A DNA stretch of 64,000 bases, taken from Euborellia annulipes. Lineage: Eukaryota > Arthropoda > Insecta > Dermaptera > Anisolabididae. How positions within the stretch are numbered: position 1 is the first letter of the stretch; every line of letters begins with the position of its first letter. Where the stretch lies: positions 34,446 to 98,445 of the forward strand of contig JAKCPI010010586.1 of NCBI GenBank assembly GCA_023213315.1, read 5' to 3'. Below the pieces are notes generated by a model that had not been told where the DNA came from, did not search any database, and worked only from the letters and a program-made list of their open reading frames with translations. Below are positions 46,301 to 56,200 of the stretch, piece by piece. Both the position numbers and the translations under genes were made by a program.

Positions 46301-46836
46301 TGAAAAAGTACATCAGTAAAGAACTAGTACTTTGATCAATTTTTTTGAAAAGCTTATTTTGAGTGTCCGGGAGGGTACCTAACTTAAATATAAAATTTCA
46401 ATCTACTAGCTCTTTTCGTTCTTGTTCACAAGACAGTTTTATAAAAACAATGAAATAATCACATGAGTAAACTCATGGGGGGGGGGGGGTGATGCTCACT
46501 GTTCAGAATTAAATCGATATAAATCAGACTCCTTCCTGATAATGATAATGAAAAAAAATATTTACAAATTTTTTCTAATTTCAGGATAAACTTGAACAAT
46601 ATATGCATTGGAATGAAGATATTGGGGAATGGCAATTGAAATGTGTTGCATATACAGGAAATAATATGCGCAAACAACAAACCAATCATGGCTTTACATC
46701 TTCAGATTCTCGTTCTCTCGATATGTCTTATGTTTATGGAAGTTATATGACATCACACACATCCAACAATTCGATGTCTGATTCGTCAAATTCACGCATT
46801 GGCAGAGCATCCAGACACCGATATGGAAATCCTTGA
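37333..46836 (+). CDS. KIF3A: Kinesin-II motor subunit, KIF3A / Klp64D type (11 exons, complete)
   Basis: Coding exons are 37333-37338, 37953-38168, 39308-39513, 39618-39808, 39876-40015, 41792-41989, 42060-42258, 42367-42505, 43096-43276, 43772-44008 and 46585-46836. All have GT-AG borders and compatible phases, giving 1965 nt and 654 residues plus stop. The motor domain spans about residues 13-350. It has the P-loop GQTGTGKT (101-108), switch I NITSSRSH (215-222), switch II DLAGSE (251-256) and STLRYANR (335-342). A charged acidic linker (about 386-400) and a long heptad coiled coil follow (about 415-560), then a tail with the block [20 protein letters not shown]. That tail block and the match through the coiled coil point to KIF3A rather than KIF3B. 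In the family, KIF3A pairs with a KIF3B-type chain and KAP for plus-end microtubule transport, notably anterograde intraflagellar transport. The protein is slightly shorter than the vertebrate form because the distal tail is short and Ser-rich. The start rests on a two-codon first exon (ATG TCG, then donor GTGAGT). Confidence 0.96.
38362..38894. mobile_element. Foldback element E in kinesin intron 2
   Basis: The ends GGTCTATTCTCT and AGAGAATAGACTTGA are inverted. The interior repeats AGTGTTAA / TTTTAACAC modules. The right end matches window bases 1-75. Confidence 0.7.
38950..39249. mobile_element. Foldback element in kinesin intron 2
   Basis: Arms of about 80 bases: TACTTTCTCTTTCCCTATAT...TTATGCAATGGTGTTTCA and the matching complement near 39175-39249. 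Both ends are TACTTTCTCT, like the FB-A tail hairpin. Confidence 0.75.
40152..40340. mobile_element. Foldback in kinesin intron 5 with a degenerate GAAACGTC-type motif
   Basis: The arms CACAGGAAGAGAGGATGCCA...AATCTCAATTC and GAATTGAGATTTTTAT...ATCCTCTCTTCCTGTG are inverted. On the - strand the centre reads CTGATGATG...CCAAAACGTC (40266-40231). Confidence 0.8.
40500..41620. mobile_element. Large foldback with about 130-bp terminal arms, intron 5
   Basis: The left arm 40513-40640 (TTTCACCCAGACACAAAGGG, GGTGGCCTAAGCGCC, CATGAAATCCATC) is inverted at 41485-41612. An inner pair, ACAAGGCTTTAAATAATATT (41072) and its complement (41452-41475), is also present. The 127-codon frame at 40712-41095 shows no recognisable domain. 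Confidence 0.8.
42617..42838. mobile_element. hAT-like MITE (GGGCGGAT family) in intron 8
   Basis: The ends are AAGGGCGGATCCGAG and TGTATCCGCCCTTG, with TTCTGTACTTGTTTGCCAGA inside as in the other copies. CTAGAA appears at both flanks, but an exact 8-bp duplication cannot be read. Confidence 0.75.
43376..43475 (+). mobile_element. tRNA-like SINE head, third type, in intron 9
   Basis: GGTGGCCTAGTGCAATAGCA serves as A box and CCTGGGTTTGATTCCCGAG as B box. No typical SINE-A or SINE-B body follows. A nearly intact tRNA pseudogene is the alternative. Confidence 0.5.
43527..43692 (-). mobile_element. tRNA-derived SINE, family B, in intron 9
   Basis: In reverse: the GATCTTTTTCGACATTTAAA end, GCCATTTAGATCCCATCC, the AAATGATTTGAAGTTAATTC body, and B-box complement GGAAACGAACCCGGACCCC, ending at CACGGGTCATGGGC. 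Confidence 0.8.
44064..44650 (+). mobile_element. Decayed mariner element in kinesin intron 10
   Basis: The left end CGAGGGTGAATCAAAAATTA follows a TA. Inverted subterminal arms TACAATGTAGGTTAACTTTT / AATGTGAACTTACATTGTAT bracket a transposase remnant. In two frames, 44270-44460 reads [20 protein letters not shown] then [13 protein letters not shown]. These are the mariner catalytic-domain end and following block, joined across a frameshift and stop. The right terminus is lost. Confidence 0.8.
44685..44900. mobile_element. Foldback in intron 10 with GAAACGTC-type motif
   Basis: The arms GCAGGCAGCCAAAAAAACAT...TTGAATGTCCAGA and TCTGGACATTCAAAGAGAAT...TTTTGGCTGCCTGC are inverted. The right arm holds CTGGAAGATGG...CCTGAAACGTC (44808-44838), and the left has its counterpart at 44778-44747. 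Confidence 0.82.
45588..46440 (+). repeat. FB-A repeat copy in intron 10, split by a foldback
   Basis: A minimal head (AAAATCTGGTCGCATCAGAT) and GAGATATATTTATTG, then a foldback insertion (about 45635-46073). The body then runs from CGAGATATATTTAGTTGCTT through AAAGAACTAGTACTTTGATC to CTCTTTTCGTTCTTGTTCAC. The tail is missing. Confidence 0.8.
45635..46073. mobile_element. Foldback with GAAAC motif inserted in FB-A
   Basis: Arms of about 150-200 bases: GGAGCAAGAGGTTTACTCGA...TCGAGGATTTTAATGACAAG and the complement ending near 46050. The centre is AATTAATCACATCACC / GGTGATGTGATTAATT. The right arm carries CTAATGATGGTC...GGACCGAAACCG (45903-45932). The flank YCGAGATATATTTA is duplicated. Confidence 0.82.
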
Positions 46837-47763
46837 CCCTCCACAATGATTCCATCTTATATGGAACGGAATAATTGTCAAAATTAGGTATCTGTACTAT
46901 ATTCTTTATTAACAACCCCACTTAGGAATAAGAAATCGCTTGGCCTAACTAAGAGGCAAATTAGAATCTTTTCTGTGCATTTATGATTTCTTATTCTTAA
47001 GTAAAAAAATATTCCATTTTAAAAATATCGGATGCCTGATAATTTATTCTTCTAGAGAGTCAGTTTCAATTATAAATGGCACCTGTATCGATATAGAATA
47101 ACAAAGTTTATCTTAGAAGTTTTTATTTAAATTCTTATTTCTAGAGCCGTATTAATTCTCCAATCTTAAGGCTCTTCAGGAGGCAAGCTGTTCGCATGTT
47201 TTTTCCGATAAGATGGAGTTGGGGATCTTAAAAATTTAGCTAAAAAGCCCAATTTACGAAAACAGCCAACAGATGGCAGGATGGTAGGGCTATATTAAAT
47301 CTCATGTATTTGTTTAATTTTCGTTGATCTTTTAATAATGAATAGTTTATAAATATTATCTATTATATATCATTTATACCAGTATAAAAATATATAAATA
47401 TATTTGGGTAGGCTTATAAGTGATTTGATTATTCTGGCTGTTAGACTAGCCTGCCATCTTTTGCATGAGTTCTGAACTTTTTGGCCGTTAATTTTTAAGG
47501 AAATAGAAATTTATTTTTTACTTTGGTCCCACTTCATTTAATCATTAAAGGTTGGTTATTAATGATTTTTACATTTTTAGATTAAAAAAAAAAAATTAGA
47601 ATTTTCATAATTGAACGCTTTTTTGCATTTCCTATAAATATAAAAAAAATATTTTTTTTGCCAACCAAATTTATTAACAGCAAACTAAAAGATTACTTCC
47701 TTTATTAAAATTAAAGTTGTTAGTTTTTTTGAAGGAGGTATATAGTTAAGTGTTGATAATCAA
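46837..47763. other. Downstream of kinesin stop; 3' UTR likely at its start
   Basis: No canonical AATAAA is obvious in the first 300 bases after the stop, so the transcript end is not assigned. The rest is AT-rich and unremarkable. Confidence 0.4.
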
Positions 47764-48146
47764 ATAGGAAGAATAGATGAGCAAGCAGCTAGTTATATTT
47801 CAATTTATTAATAAACCAGGGCCGACATTTCGGTCACATATGGGACCATCCTCAGGGCCAGGTTAATGTCTGAAAAAACATAATCCTCGCCAAGTTATAT
47901 TGGGCATACACAATTGCATGTAGCTTAATCATGGCAATGCCTCAAATTATGTTGTTATCACACCATGGACAGAGAGTGAATGACGTCATGCAATTGTGTA
48001 TGCCCAATATAACTTGGCGAGGATTATATGTATTTTCAGACATTAACCTGGCCCTGAGGATGGTCCCATATATGACGGAAACGTCGGCCCTGGTTTATTA
48101 ATAAATTGAAATTTAACTAGATGCTTGCTCATTTATTCTTCCTATT
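47764..48146. mobile_element. Foldback with CTGAGGA-stem-GAAACGTC motif
   Basis: Long arms: AGGAAGAATAGATGAGCAAG...GGGCATACACAATTGCATG and the inverted CATGCAATTGTGTATGCCCA...ATTCTTCCT. The motif reads CTGAGGATGGTC...GACGGAAACGTC on + (48054-48084), with its mirror at 47854-47823. The unpaired centre is about 90 bases (47915-47995). Confidence 0.85.
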
Positions 48147-50756
48147 TAATTATTGTTATTTAAAAAAAAAAAAAAAAGAAAAAATAATTTAAAAATTGGG
48201 CGAATCGAAATTGAATCCCAATCTTCTAATTTTTGCCATTCCCAATTTTACTGGCCCTATTTTTTTTTTTTTTTGTTGATTTTAAACTTGGTCTTATTTA
48301 GGAAGTCCCATGAAAAAGATAAGCTATCCATCTTATCAAAAATTTTCAGTAAAAGAAAATATTATCCATCCAAATGAATTATTTTTAGTACTTAGTATGG
48401 TATTTAAATGTCCACATTTTTAATCTCTTAGAAACTATCAAAGTTAAAAAATTAATTTATAGCATTTCTCGACCCTAATTGATATGATTATTAAAATACT
48501 TTTAAGATCTGCTTCAAACACTTAATATGCATAATTTGTGATTATCTTTGGTCCAACGAGTTCTTAGATTTTTTTATTTATTAATATATTAATATAATAT
48601 AGTATTTCATTTTGAAAATAGTTAAATCAATTCTAATTTATTATTTATTTAAGACCCGTTTTGTGTTAGAAAATATTTTATTTTAATCATGACTGGCCCT
48701 TGAAAAGTATTACTAGCTATTGTTTCAATTTGTAATGACAATACAAAACTAAGAATATTTTAAAAGTGGTTTTAGAACTTGGACTAACTTAAAATATCTT
48801 GTTTTGATTTGTTAATAGAAGCACGCCCAGCAAGAAAGGCACTCCAAATACCAGTAGGCATATGGTTCTTATGCCACTTTCATACTTTTTCTTTTTTCTT
48901 TCTCGACAGGCAAATATAATAATTAGGGCTCGGATTTTGCATAGAATACATGTTTTTTTTCTTAATCGCTATCCTTCAAATTTTTTTTATCTGGCCGTTT
49001 TAGGGTATCACGACCACCCAGGGATTTGTATGATTTTTATTCCACGTTTGTTGGAAAATCAGAAAAATAATTTAAGAAAATTTTAGAAATAAAGAGGTGT
49101 AGGCCAGTAGTTTCGAACCTTTTTTGACCGTTTATAAAGCATATTTTAAGTGCATATTTCGGCCCTTTTAAATGGATATTTTGTGGTTTTTATAGTGCAT
49201 ATCGATCCGAGCCCTAATAATAACATTTATTCTCTAACTTTGAGTGCTCATTCTGGGACGGACTATATTGTAAAATAAAAAATTATTTATTTGTCGTTTG
49301 ATTAATTCGCCATTATTCCATGTTCAGGTCCTTTAATTTTGTGGTCCCACTTTTTTTTTTATTCACTCATTTAAAATTTCTTTTATAGAAATAATATTTT
49401 AAAATGTATTGTTTCATAATTGTCTTGAAATATCTTGTATTGTTTTTGGGAATCGCCCAAAAAATAATATAATATTTATTATGCCTGTGAAAAGTGCCTC
49501 TTTAAGCCATGTTCAATATCTCCAATGATTTTTTATAATTATTTATAAAATAAGAAAAATTTATTATGATTTTTTAAAATTATTTTTTCAAATTTTTAAA
49601 TATTTTATCTGTTAAATATTTATATGCATTTTGATGTTGTAGATGTTCTAAGGTACCGAATTTTAAACTCGTTTCTATTTTAGAATATTTTTGGTATTTT
49701 ATATGTGCCATTAGAAATTGCTCTTTAACTTAATTGATTTTATTAATTTTTAATTATATGAAACTGGACAAGCTAATCATATGTTTAATCTTCAAGTGGT
49801 TACTTGTCTTATTAATTTTATTGTGATATTTAATTTTTATTATTCTTAATTATTATTGTTAATGAATTAATAAGTTTTATTATGATATTATTCTCTAGTC
49901 AAAATCCAAGTTATGTTATGAATATGCGAGTCAATGGCTGTTTGAGTATGAAAAAAATATACATGTATATATATAATTTATTTATTATTTTGAGCACAAA
50001 TATTTTGATAATTATTTTGTAATAATAAGTTTAATAAAAACAAGCACATTTAATAAAAATAAATTTTCTTTTAACTTAGAAGTAAGAGACCTGCGAATAT
50101 TTTTATTAGAATAAAATAGAAAAAAATAGGAAATAATGATTTATTTATTTTTTTCCTAAAAATACTAAATCATTTATAATCTTTAATTTTATACATCCAT
50201 TCGCTTATCCTTTACAGGAAAATCACAATATAAAAATATTTTTTTTTTTTAACATTTTCGGTAAAAACAATAAAGAACTAATGTATAAAATATATACAGA
50301 TTAAGGTTTGCTTTTATTGATAATAATACAAATAAAAAATTATCTTATCAAACCATGACCTAATTTTGATAAATCGCCAAATTAAGAAATACAAGAAGTT
50401 ATAGGGGAATATTTGAAAAATTTTTTTTCAGCATTTGAAGCCTATATATATATTTATACCTATAGTATATACTAGATTCAAAAAGTTCGAGTATAAGAAA
50501 AAATGTATCGTTTTTGGAAACGTCATGTGAACGCACCATAAATTCCAAATCTATCTGCCAGCAGATTAAATAGAAGAGTTTTGCTTGCTTTAAAAAAACT
50601 TTTTTTTAAATCGAACCTTGAAGGGTGGATGTCTCCAAAAACGATATATTTTTGCTTCTAGCAATATGTCAATAGTCAATTAAAGTAATTTCTGATCTGA
50701 AACTGATATTTTTTATATATTCATATTGTAAAATACAATAAGAAATAACATCAGGG
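48147..50756. other. Unassigned AT-rich sequence
   Basis: I find no exon, RNA gene or clear element end. The 74-codon frames at 48153 and 48862 have no recognisable domain. GAGGGCTCGGAT-like strings GGGCTCGGATTTTGCATA (48925) and CATATCGATCCGAGCCC (49197) form an inverted pair about 270 bases apart, so a decayed MITE may lie at 48925-49215. Confidence 0.4.
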
Positions 50757-51122
50757 AAAAAATCTGGTGTGTTTGATCGGACAGCACACAACTTTCTATT
50801 ATGTTCGGTAATCAAAAGATGTGTGACGTGCTGTTACATCAGATTTTTTTGTGTCTGGATATATTTATCAGTAAAGTACTAGCACGCTTTTCCCATTTTA
50901 TTCAAAAGCTTTGTGTTGCATGCCTGGTTTCGTTTTTAGGGATATTTTTTTCGCACACAGACAGACAGATCATTGTGCGGGCTCCGCTTTTTTGGACTTA
51001 AAAGGGCCTCAAAACGACTATTTCGATCAAAATCTCGACATCGAATTTTTGACATGAATCCAATACTTTGTCTCTATATATATGTATATTAACATATACA
51101 TATAGGTAAGAGAAAGTAAAAA
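50757..51122 (+). repeat. FB-A repeat copy, internally deleted
   Basis: The head hairpin 50760-50847 is followed at once by ATATATTTATCAGTAAAGTA and ACAGACAGACAGATCATTGT. The tail hairpin ends GGTAAGAGAAAGTAAAAA at 51105-51122. About half of the body is absent. Confidence 0.82.
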
Positions 51123-51266
51123 TAAGAAAATTGTTTACTTTTGGACATGGTACACTTTTGCTTTGAACCCCTCATATATTAATGAGGATATTTACCTCAC
51201 TTGAAAAGAAATATTTTTAATAGCCCTTGGGCATCCTGGGGGCGACAAGATATTTCTTCTTCGTCC

Positions 51267-51410
51267 TTTTTTTTAAGGTCTTTTTCGGCATCAATGCCCA
51301 TTTAGACCAGGTCAGAAATTTATTTAAATTAATTGGTAGCTAATTCGAATTAAATACATTTTTGTCGCATGAAACGGGATGCGAACCCGCACCCTTGGTA
51401 CAATTCTTCC
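51267..51410 (-). mobile_element. tRNA-derived SINE, family B (5'-truncated)
   Basis: T-run, AAGGTCTTTTTCGGCATC, GCCCATTTAGACC, the AATTGGTAGCTAATTCGAAT body pair, and B-box complement GGGATGCGAACCCGCACCC. Confidence 0.78.
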
Positions 51411-51694
51411 TCCCTTGCTTGGGACAATTCTTTTTCTTAACAGTCATATATTTCAATATAAAAGTCAATATTTTTAAATTTTTGTTTATGAATTTAATTT
51501 TTATCCGTTTAATTAATTAGATATTAATACTGTATATTTAAAATCTGGCAAATAACATAAAAGTTGAAAATTAAAATTTTAACATTGAAATTAATAAACA
51601 TGAGAAATATATCTAGATAGAGCTTTGTTGAAAAGAGATGGAATTTTTTTTCAAACAGTGCTCAAATAGACTGTAAATAAGCCAGTCAATATAT

Positions 51695-51890
51695 CGTTTA
51701 AGATGACAAATTTGCGAGATAACTTCGTGTTTGATTGGGCAAAAATTGCGCCCCCTGGAGTCGAACCAGACCCTCCACTCTTTCGCGGCGGGCGTGGAGG
51801 TCCTGGTTTGACTCCAAAGGGCGCAATTTTTGCCCAATCAAACACCAAGTTATCTCGCAAATTTGTTATTTTAAATGAGAAATATAATTA
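51695..51890. repeat. Foldback of a tRNA-like B-box segment
   Basis: AAATTTGCGAGATAACTTCG...AAATTGCGCCCCCTGGAGTC pairs with its complement at 51806-51870. Each arm contains a B-box-like stretch (GGTTTGACTCC or complement). The overlapping 62-74-codon frames on both strands result from the palindrome. Confidence 0.8.
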
Positions 51891-52425
51891 ATTATAGAAA
51901 TCATTAAGAAAAATAAAATTAAATAAAACAACAAAGCATAAAAATCCCGAAGGGAAAAAAAAACCTCGAGATTGATCACATATTTCACCGCCTGTTGCCA
52001 AACCATTTAGCAATTATTATTATATTCTAATATTCTAATTTTAATATAATAATTAAAAAAAAGGGTTAACAATAAAAAAAGGATTTCTAAAACAAATTAT
52101 TTACATTATTAGCACTAAATTAAAAAAAAAATACTCTTCATCGAATTTATTTTGATTTGTCTGGTCTTATTTTAAAAGGTAAATCAATTTTTGACTAGGG
52201 GTTTGTTTGAAATTGTTCGATTTCTGACAACACCCAAAAGAGACATTAAGTATCCTACCAAATTAAGATTTCATCTTACATTTGGGAAGATTTATTTTGG
52301 CAATAGAACCTTTATCAACATTATTATTTATTTATTTTTTTTGTTTTGAAACTTGGTTAGAATCATAAAAAATAAAATTTCTATTTTCACTATCATATAT
52401 TATACATCTGTAAAATTGTTTTTAT
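51891..52425. other. Unassigned AT-rich sequence
   Basis: No gene or element terminus seen. Confidence 0.45.
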
Positions 52426-53150
52426 CATAAAATTTTTTTTTTGTATAGGGTCTTTTTCGACAGGTGAGGCCATTTAGACCCCTGTCCTTTATATTTCAAC
52501 TGGTTGGTAACCAATTCTATTGAAATACATTTTTCCCGCCTGAAACGGGATGTTAACCCTTCAGCACAAGAAGCTAATGCTTTATTTTGACCACTAGCGT
52601 AAGGTTTTTTAGCTGCCCCCCCCCCCGCAAATTTTATTTCGGGCCCCATTATTAGACCATACAAAAAATATTTTTAAAATACCGTATATCCCTGAACCCT
52701 GAGGGTCCCAGGCCCATCTCAAAGAGAAATTTTCAAAAAATTTTTTACCGTTTTTACCGGAGCTCTGAGGGCCCGGGCCCTCTCAAAGAGAAATTTTCAT
52801 TATTTTTTACGGTTTTTATCGGAGCCCTGAGGGCCCCGGGCCCTCTCAAAGAGAAATTTTCATTATTTTTTACGGTTTTTATCGGAGCCCGAGGGCCCCG
52901 GGCCCTCTCAAAGAGAAATTTTCATTATTTTTTACGGTTTTTATCGGAGCCCTGAGGGCCCCGGGCCCTCTCAAAGAGAAATTTTCATTAATTTTTTTTT
53001 TTATCTAAATTTTTCCGTTTTTATAGGAGCTACAGTCTTTTAGCCCGGCCCGGCCCGAGGGCCCCGGCCCCCCGCATCGCGGGGTCTACGGGGGCGTATG
53101 TTACGCCACTGATTTTGACTCTACGCCGTGGCTCAAGTGCTAAATTGTCA
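52426..53150 (-). mobile_element. tRNA-derived SINE, family B, split by a hAT-like MITE
   Basis: The 3' part at 52426-52591 (T-run, GGGTCTTTTTCGACAGG, GGCCATTTAGACCCCTGTCC, GGGATGTTAACCC) and the head at 53112-53150 (complement reads TTGAGCCACGGCGTAGAG) join into one SINE-B once the MITE is removed. Confidence 0.82.
52592..53111. mobile_element. hAT-like MITE with expanded internal minisatellite
   Basis: The ends are CACTAGCGTAAGG and TGTTACGCCACTG, with the exact 8-bp duplication ATTTTGAC (52584-52591, 53112-53119). Inside, five units of GGAGCCCTGAGGGCCCCGGG, CCTCTCAAAGAGAAATTTTC and TTTTTTACGG are in tandem. The 273-bp copy at 11626 has one unit. Confidence 0.92.
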
Positions 53151-53271
53151 GATAGTTTTGAATTTTTCAATTTTTTTTTCATGTTTTTTTTTTTTAATTT
53201 TACTAATTTTTTTATCATTTGATTTTTTAATTTTTCTAATTTTTTTTTTTCTTTTTTTACTTAACTTTTTA

Positions 53272-56200
53272 TTAAACCAGGACTAATACGTTTGATGTTT
53301 TATCGGATCTTGTCACTGGTTCGTGAATTCCTATATCCTGAAGTATCTTATTAGCCTTTTTGGACATAATTGCTGAATGAGAGAAGGGTTCAACGTTACG
53401 AAGAGCGTCAAGAGCATCCTGTTGACCAAGAGCTGCTGCCTCTTCGAAGAATTTAATGGCTTTTTTCTTATCTTGCTTTAAACCGCCTATTCCATTGGCA
53501 TGGAATACTCCAAGATTGTATTTGGCACCTGGATGTCCATTCTCAGATGCCTTTAGGTAATAATGCGCCGCCTAAACACAAAAAAATATATATATATATA
53601 TAGACGAATTTAGGTAAAAGGGAAACCATTTTACAAGAAGGTTGCATGATTTTTTATTTGGTCTCTGTCGTTAGAAAGAATTTTTAGTCTTTTTCTTTTT
53701 TTTTTACAAATTTCTTAATCCAAGAGGGAGAGAGGATTTAAACTTCAATTTTTAAGGACCGTCGGCCAAAAATAAATACTTTTGCGTATTATCCGTTTAT
53801 TTGTAGATATTTCGATCCTAGAGATATGGAATCATTCTCAGTTCAATCAATAGATGTTTTGCAAATCGTTAATTTTACCTATCAAATATGAAACAATAGC
53901 TTAGCATTCCATGAATGTTTTATAATCCATTATAAAATTAATGATTTGCAAAACATCTGTTGATTGTACTGAGGATGATTCCATATCACTGGAATCGAAA
54001 TATTTACAAATAAACGGATAATACGCATAAGTATTTATTATTGATCGACGGTCCTTAAAATTAAATAGATTTTCCTTACAGCCATCTACAAACAAATTGA
54101 TTTAAAAATGCCTAATACACACTATTAGACCGGATCTTGTGCAATTTTGGTCCATAGACTAATTGGAATATACCATCTATTGCAATAGTATTGAGTCTAA
54201 AACCCGGTAGTTAGGCAGCCAAAATGACAGACATTCACTAAACTTTTTTTCTGATTAAAACATTCAGATAATTTTTATTTCGATATATCTTTAAATTTAT
54301 ATTAAAAGGAATTTTTATGGTTATTCTTTTGTTAAAAAGGGTCGTTCGGGGTATTGTCTGCTTTGAAAAAGGTATTTCTCACACAGACAAGCTGTCATTT
54401 TGGCTGCCTTTACCGGGCTTTAGTGTCAATACTTTTGCATTAGATGGTAGGCCCTACATCAGGTGTTCCGAGATCATTCTGAGAAAAAAATCCCAAAACA
54501 TTGGCCTGATAACGGGTTAGACAAGATTGCGTAATATTGCATAATTTTCACTCTTGTGATACCGCAGATCTAATCAAACTGTAAAATTATTATTTAACAA
54601 TTTTGTGAGTATGTTTTTTTGTTGATCAAGGAGCTGGTGGTTTAATAATTACTAATGATCATTTATTTAATTTAAAAAATCTGATTATTTTTATATTTTG
54701 GCACTTACCTCAGATATATTGCGTTGTATTTCGTTGACGAGACCAAGATTAAAGAGTGCAGGAATGAATTTGAGATTAACAGCCCTTTCGAAATGGCCTT
54801 TCGCTTCATCTATTTGATTTTTTTTTCATACAATTTATTCCAGAACTGTTCTCAGCCATAGCCAAAGCTTTATTGTGAGCATCTTGGAAATTAAGAGCTG
54901 CCTTGTTAATAGTCTAAAAAATTTGAGAAAATACATAAAGTCTTTTTCTTAAATAAAAATTTAATAGAAAAAAATAATCAAATAATAATGTGCAAAAAAA
55001 GTTTCTGTTTTGTAGTAATGAAAAAATATTAACTTCCTTCTGTTAGCAATTAGTATTTCATTTCTGTGAGGTTTTAAAATTATAAAAATTTCTTTATAAA
55101 TTCTTTTATTCAACTTCTAGAAAAGACAAATACACTATGAAATAAATATCTTTGCTTCTAAATACTATTTTTTTTATTATGCTCAATCTCTCACATTAAG
55201 ATAAGATGCCGATTTTTTAATATTTTCTGGAAATAATGGTTATTGATAGATTTTGGTCCAAGGGCCTGTTGGTACCGTGAAGGAATCCATATCAACTAAA
55301 CTTTATAACTCTTATGACAGATGGTGGCTAGAATTGTAGCATAAATTATCAATTATTGAGAAAATATGTTTGCTATTTGGCAAAATGTATTGAAAAGCAA
55401 AGATATTAGGTCGAAAAATGTAATTGGAAGATTATGTCGTTCAGAAGCTTCCAATATAAAGTTAAATAATACTTGCATGAATTAAGCCAAGTGAATGTCA
55501 GTGATTGTTAATGTCATTATTTGAGAGTCTCAACAGAACTTGCTCTTAATCAAATAATAAATATTGAACTGAATCGGCAACATTTGGTATTTTTTGGTGA
55601 GGAAGGGGGCTATGGGGTCGTCAAAAGTTGGAATTTATAAAATTTTTAGAAAAAAAGGCCGAAATTTTCACAACAGGGAAAAATGGAGTGAGTGAGTTTG
55701 AGTCACGAGGGAAAATTTACTAAAAAAAAAAAAGTAAAATGATATGAATTTTGTATAAGAAATTTTGGAGGTGGGTAGTTCTATGTTGTGACATAATATT
55801 ACATATATATACAATATATAGTGGGGGGGACTAGAAAATCGTCAAAAAAGGTGTTAAGTAATATGTGGACGACCCCAATATAATCAATAGAAAAACTCTC
55901 ATAGAAATGTCATTAGATAAAATTGAGTCGAATGAAATCGCACTTAAATTGGAAGAAATGTTTTTCAAAAAATGAAATTGCTTCTAAAAAGGATTATACA
56001 GTGGGTGGGTTTGGTAATAAAGAGGATGAAGCCAATAATTGAGTCTTTATTTTAATAATTATAAACTCTCTTTGTTGGAACTTTTCGGCAAGGTTCCAAA
56101 TGACAGGGTGGCTCCTAGTCAAAACATTCCAAGGCCCAATTATTGGTTGCATCCTTTTTCTTTTCAAACACAGTATTTTAACTAAAAAAACCCTCTTTAT

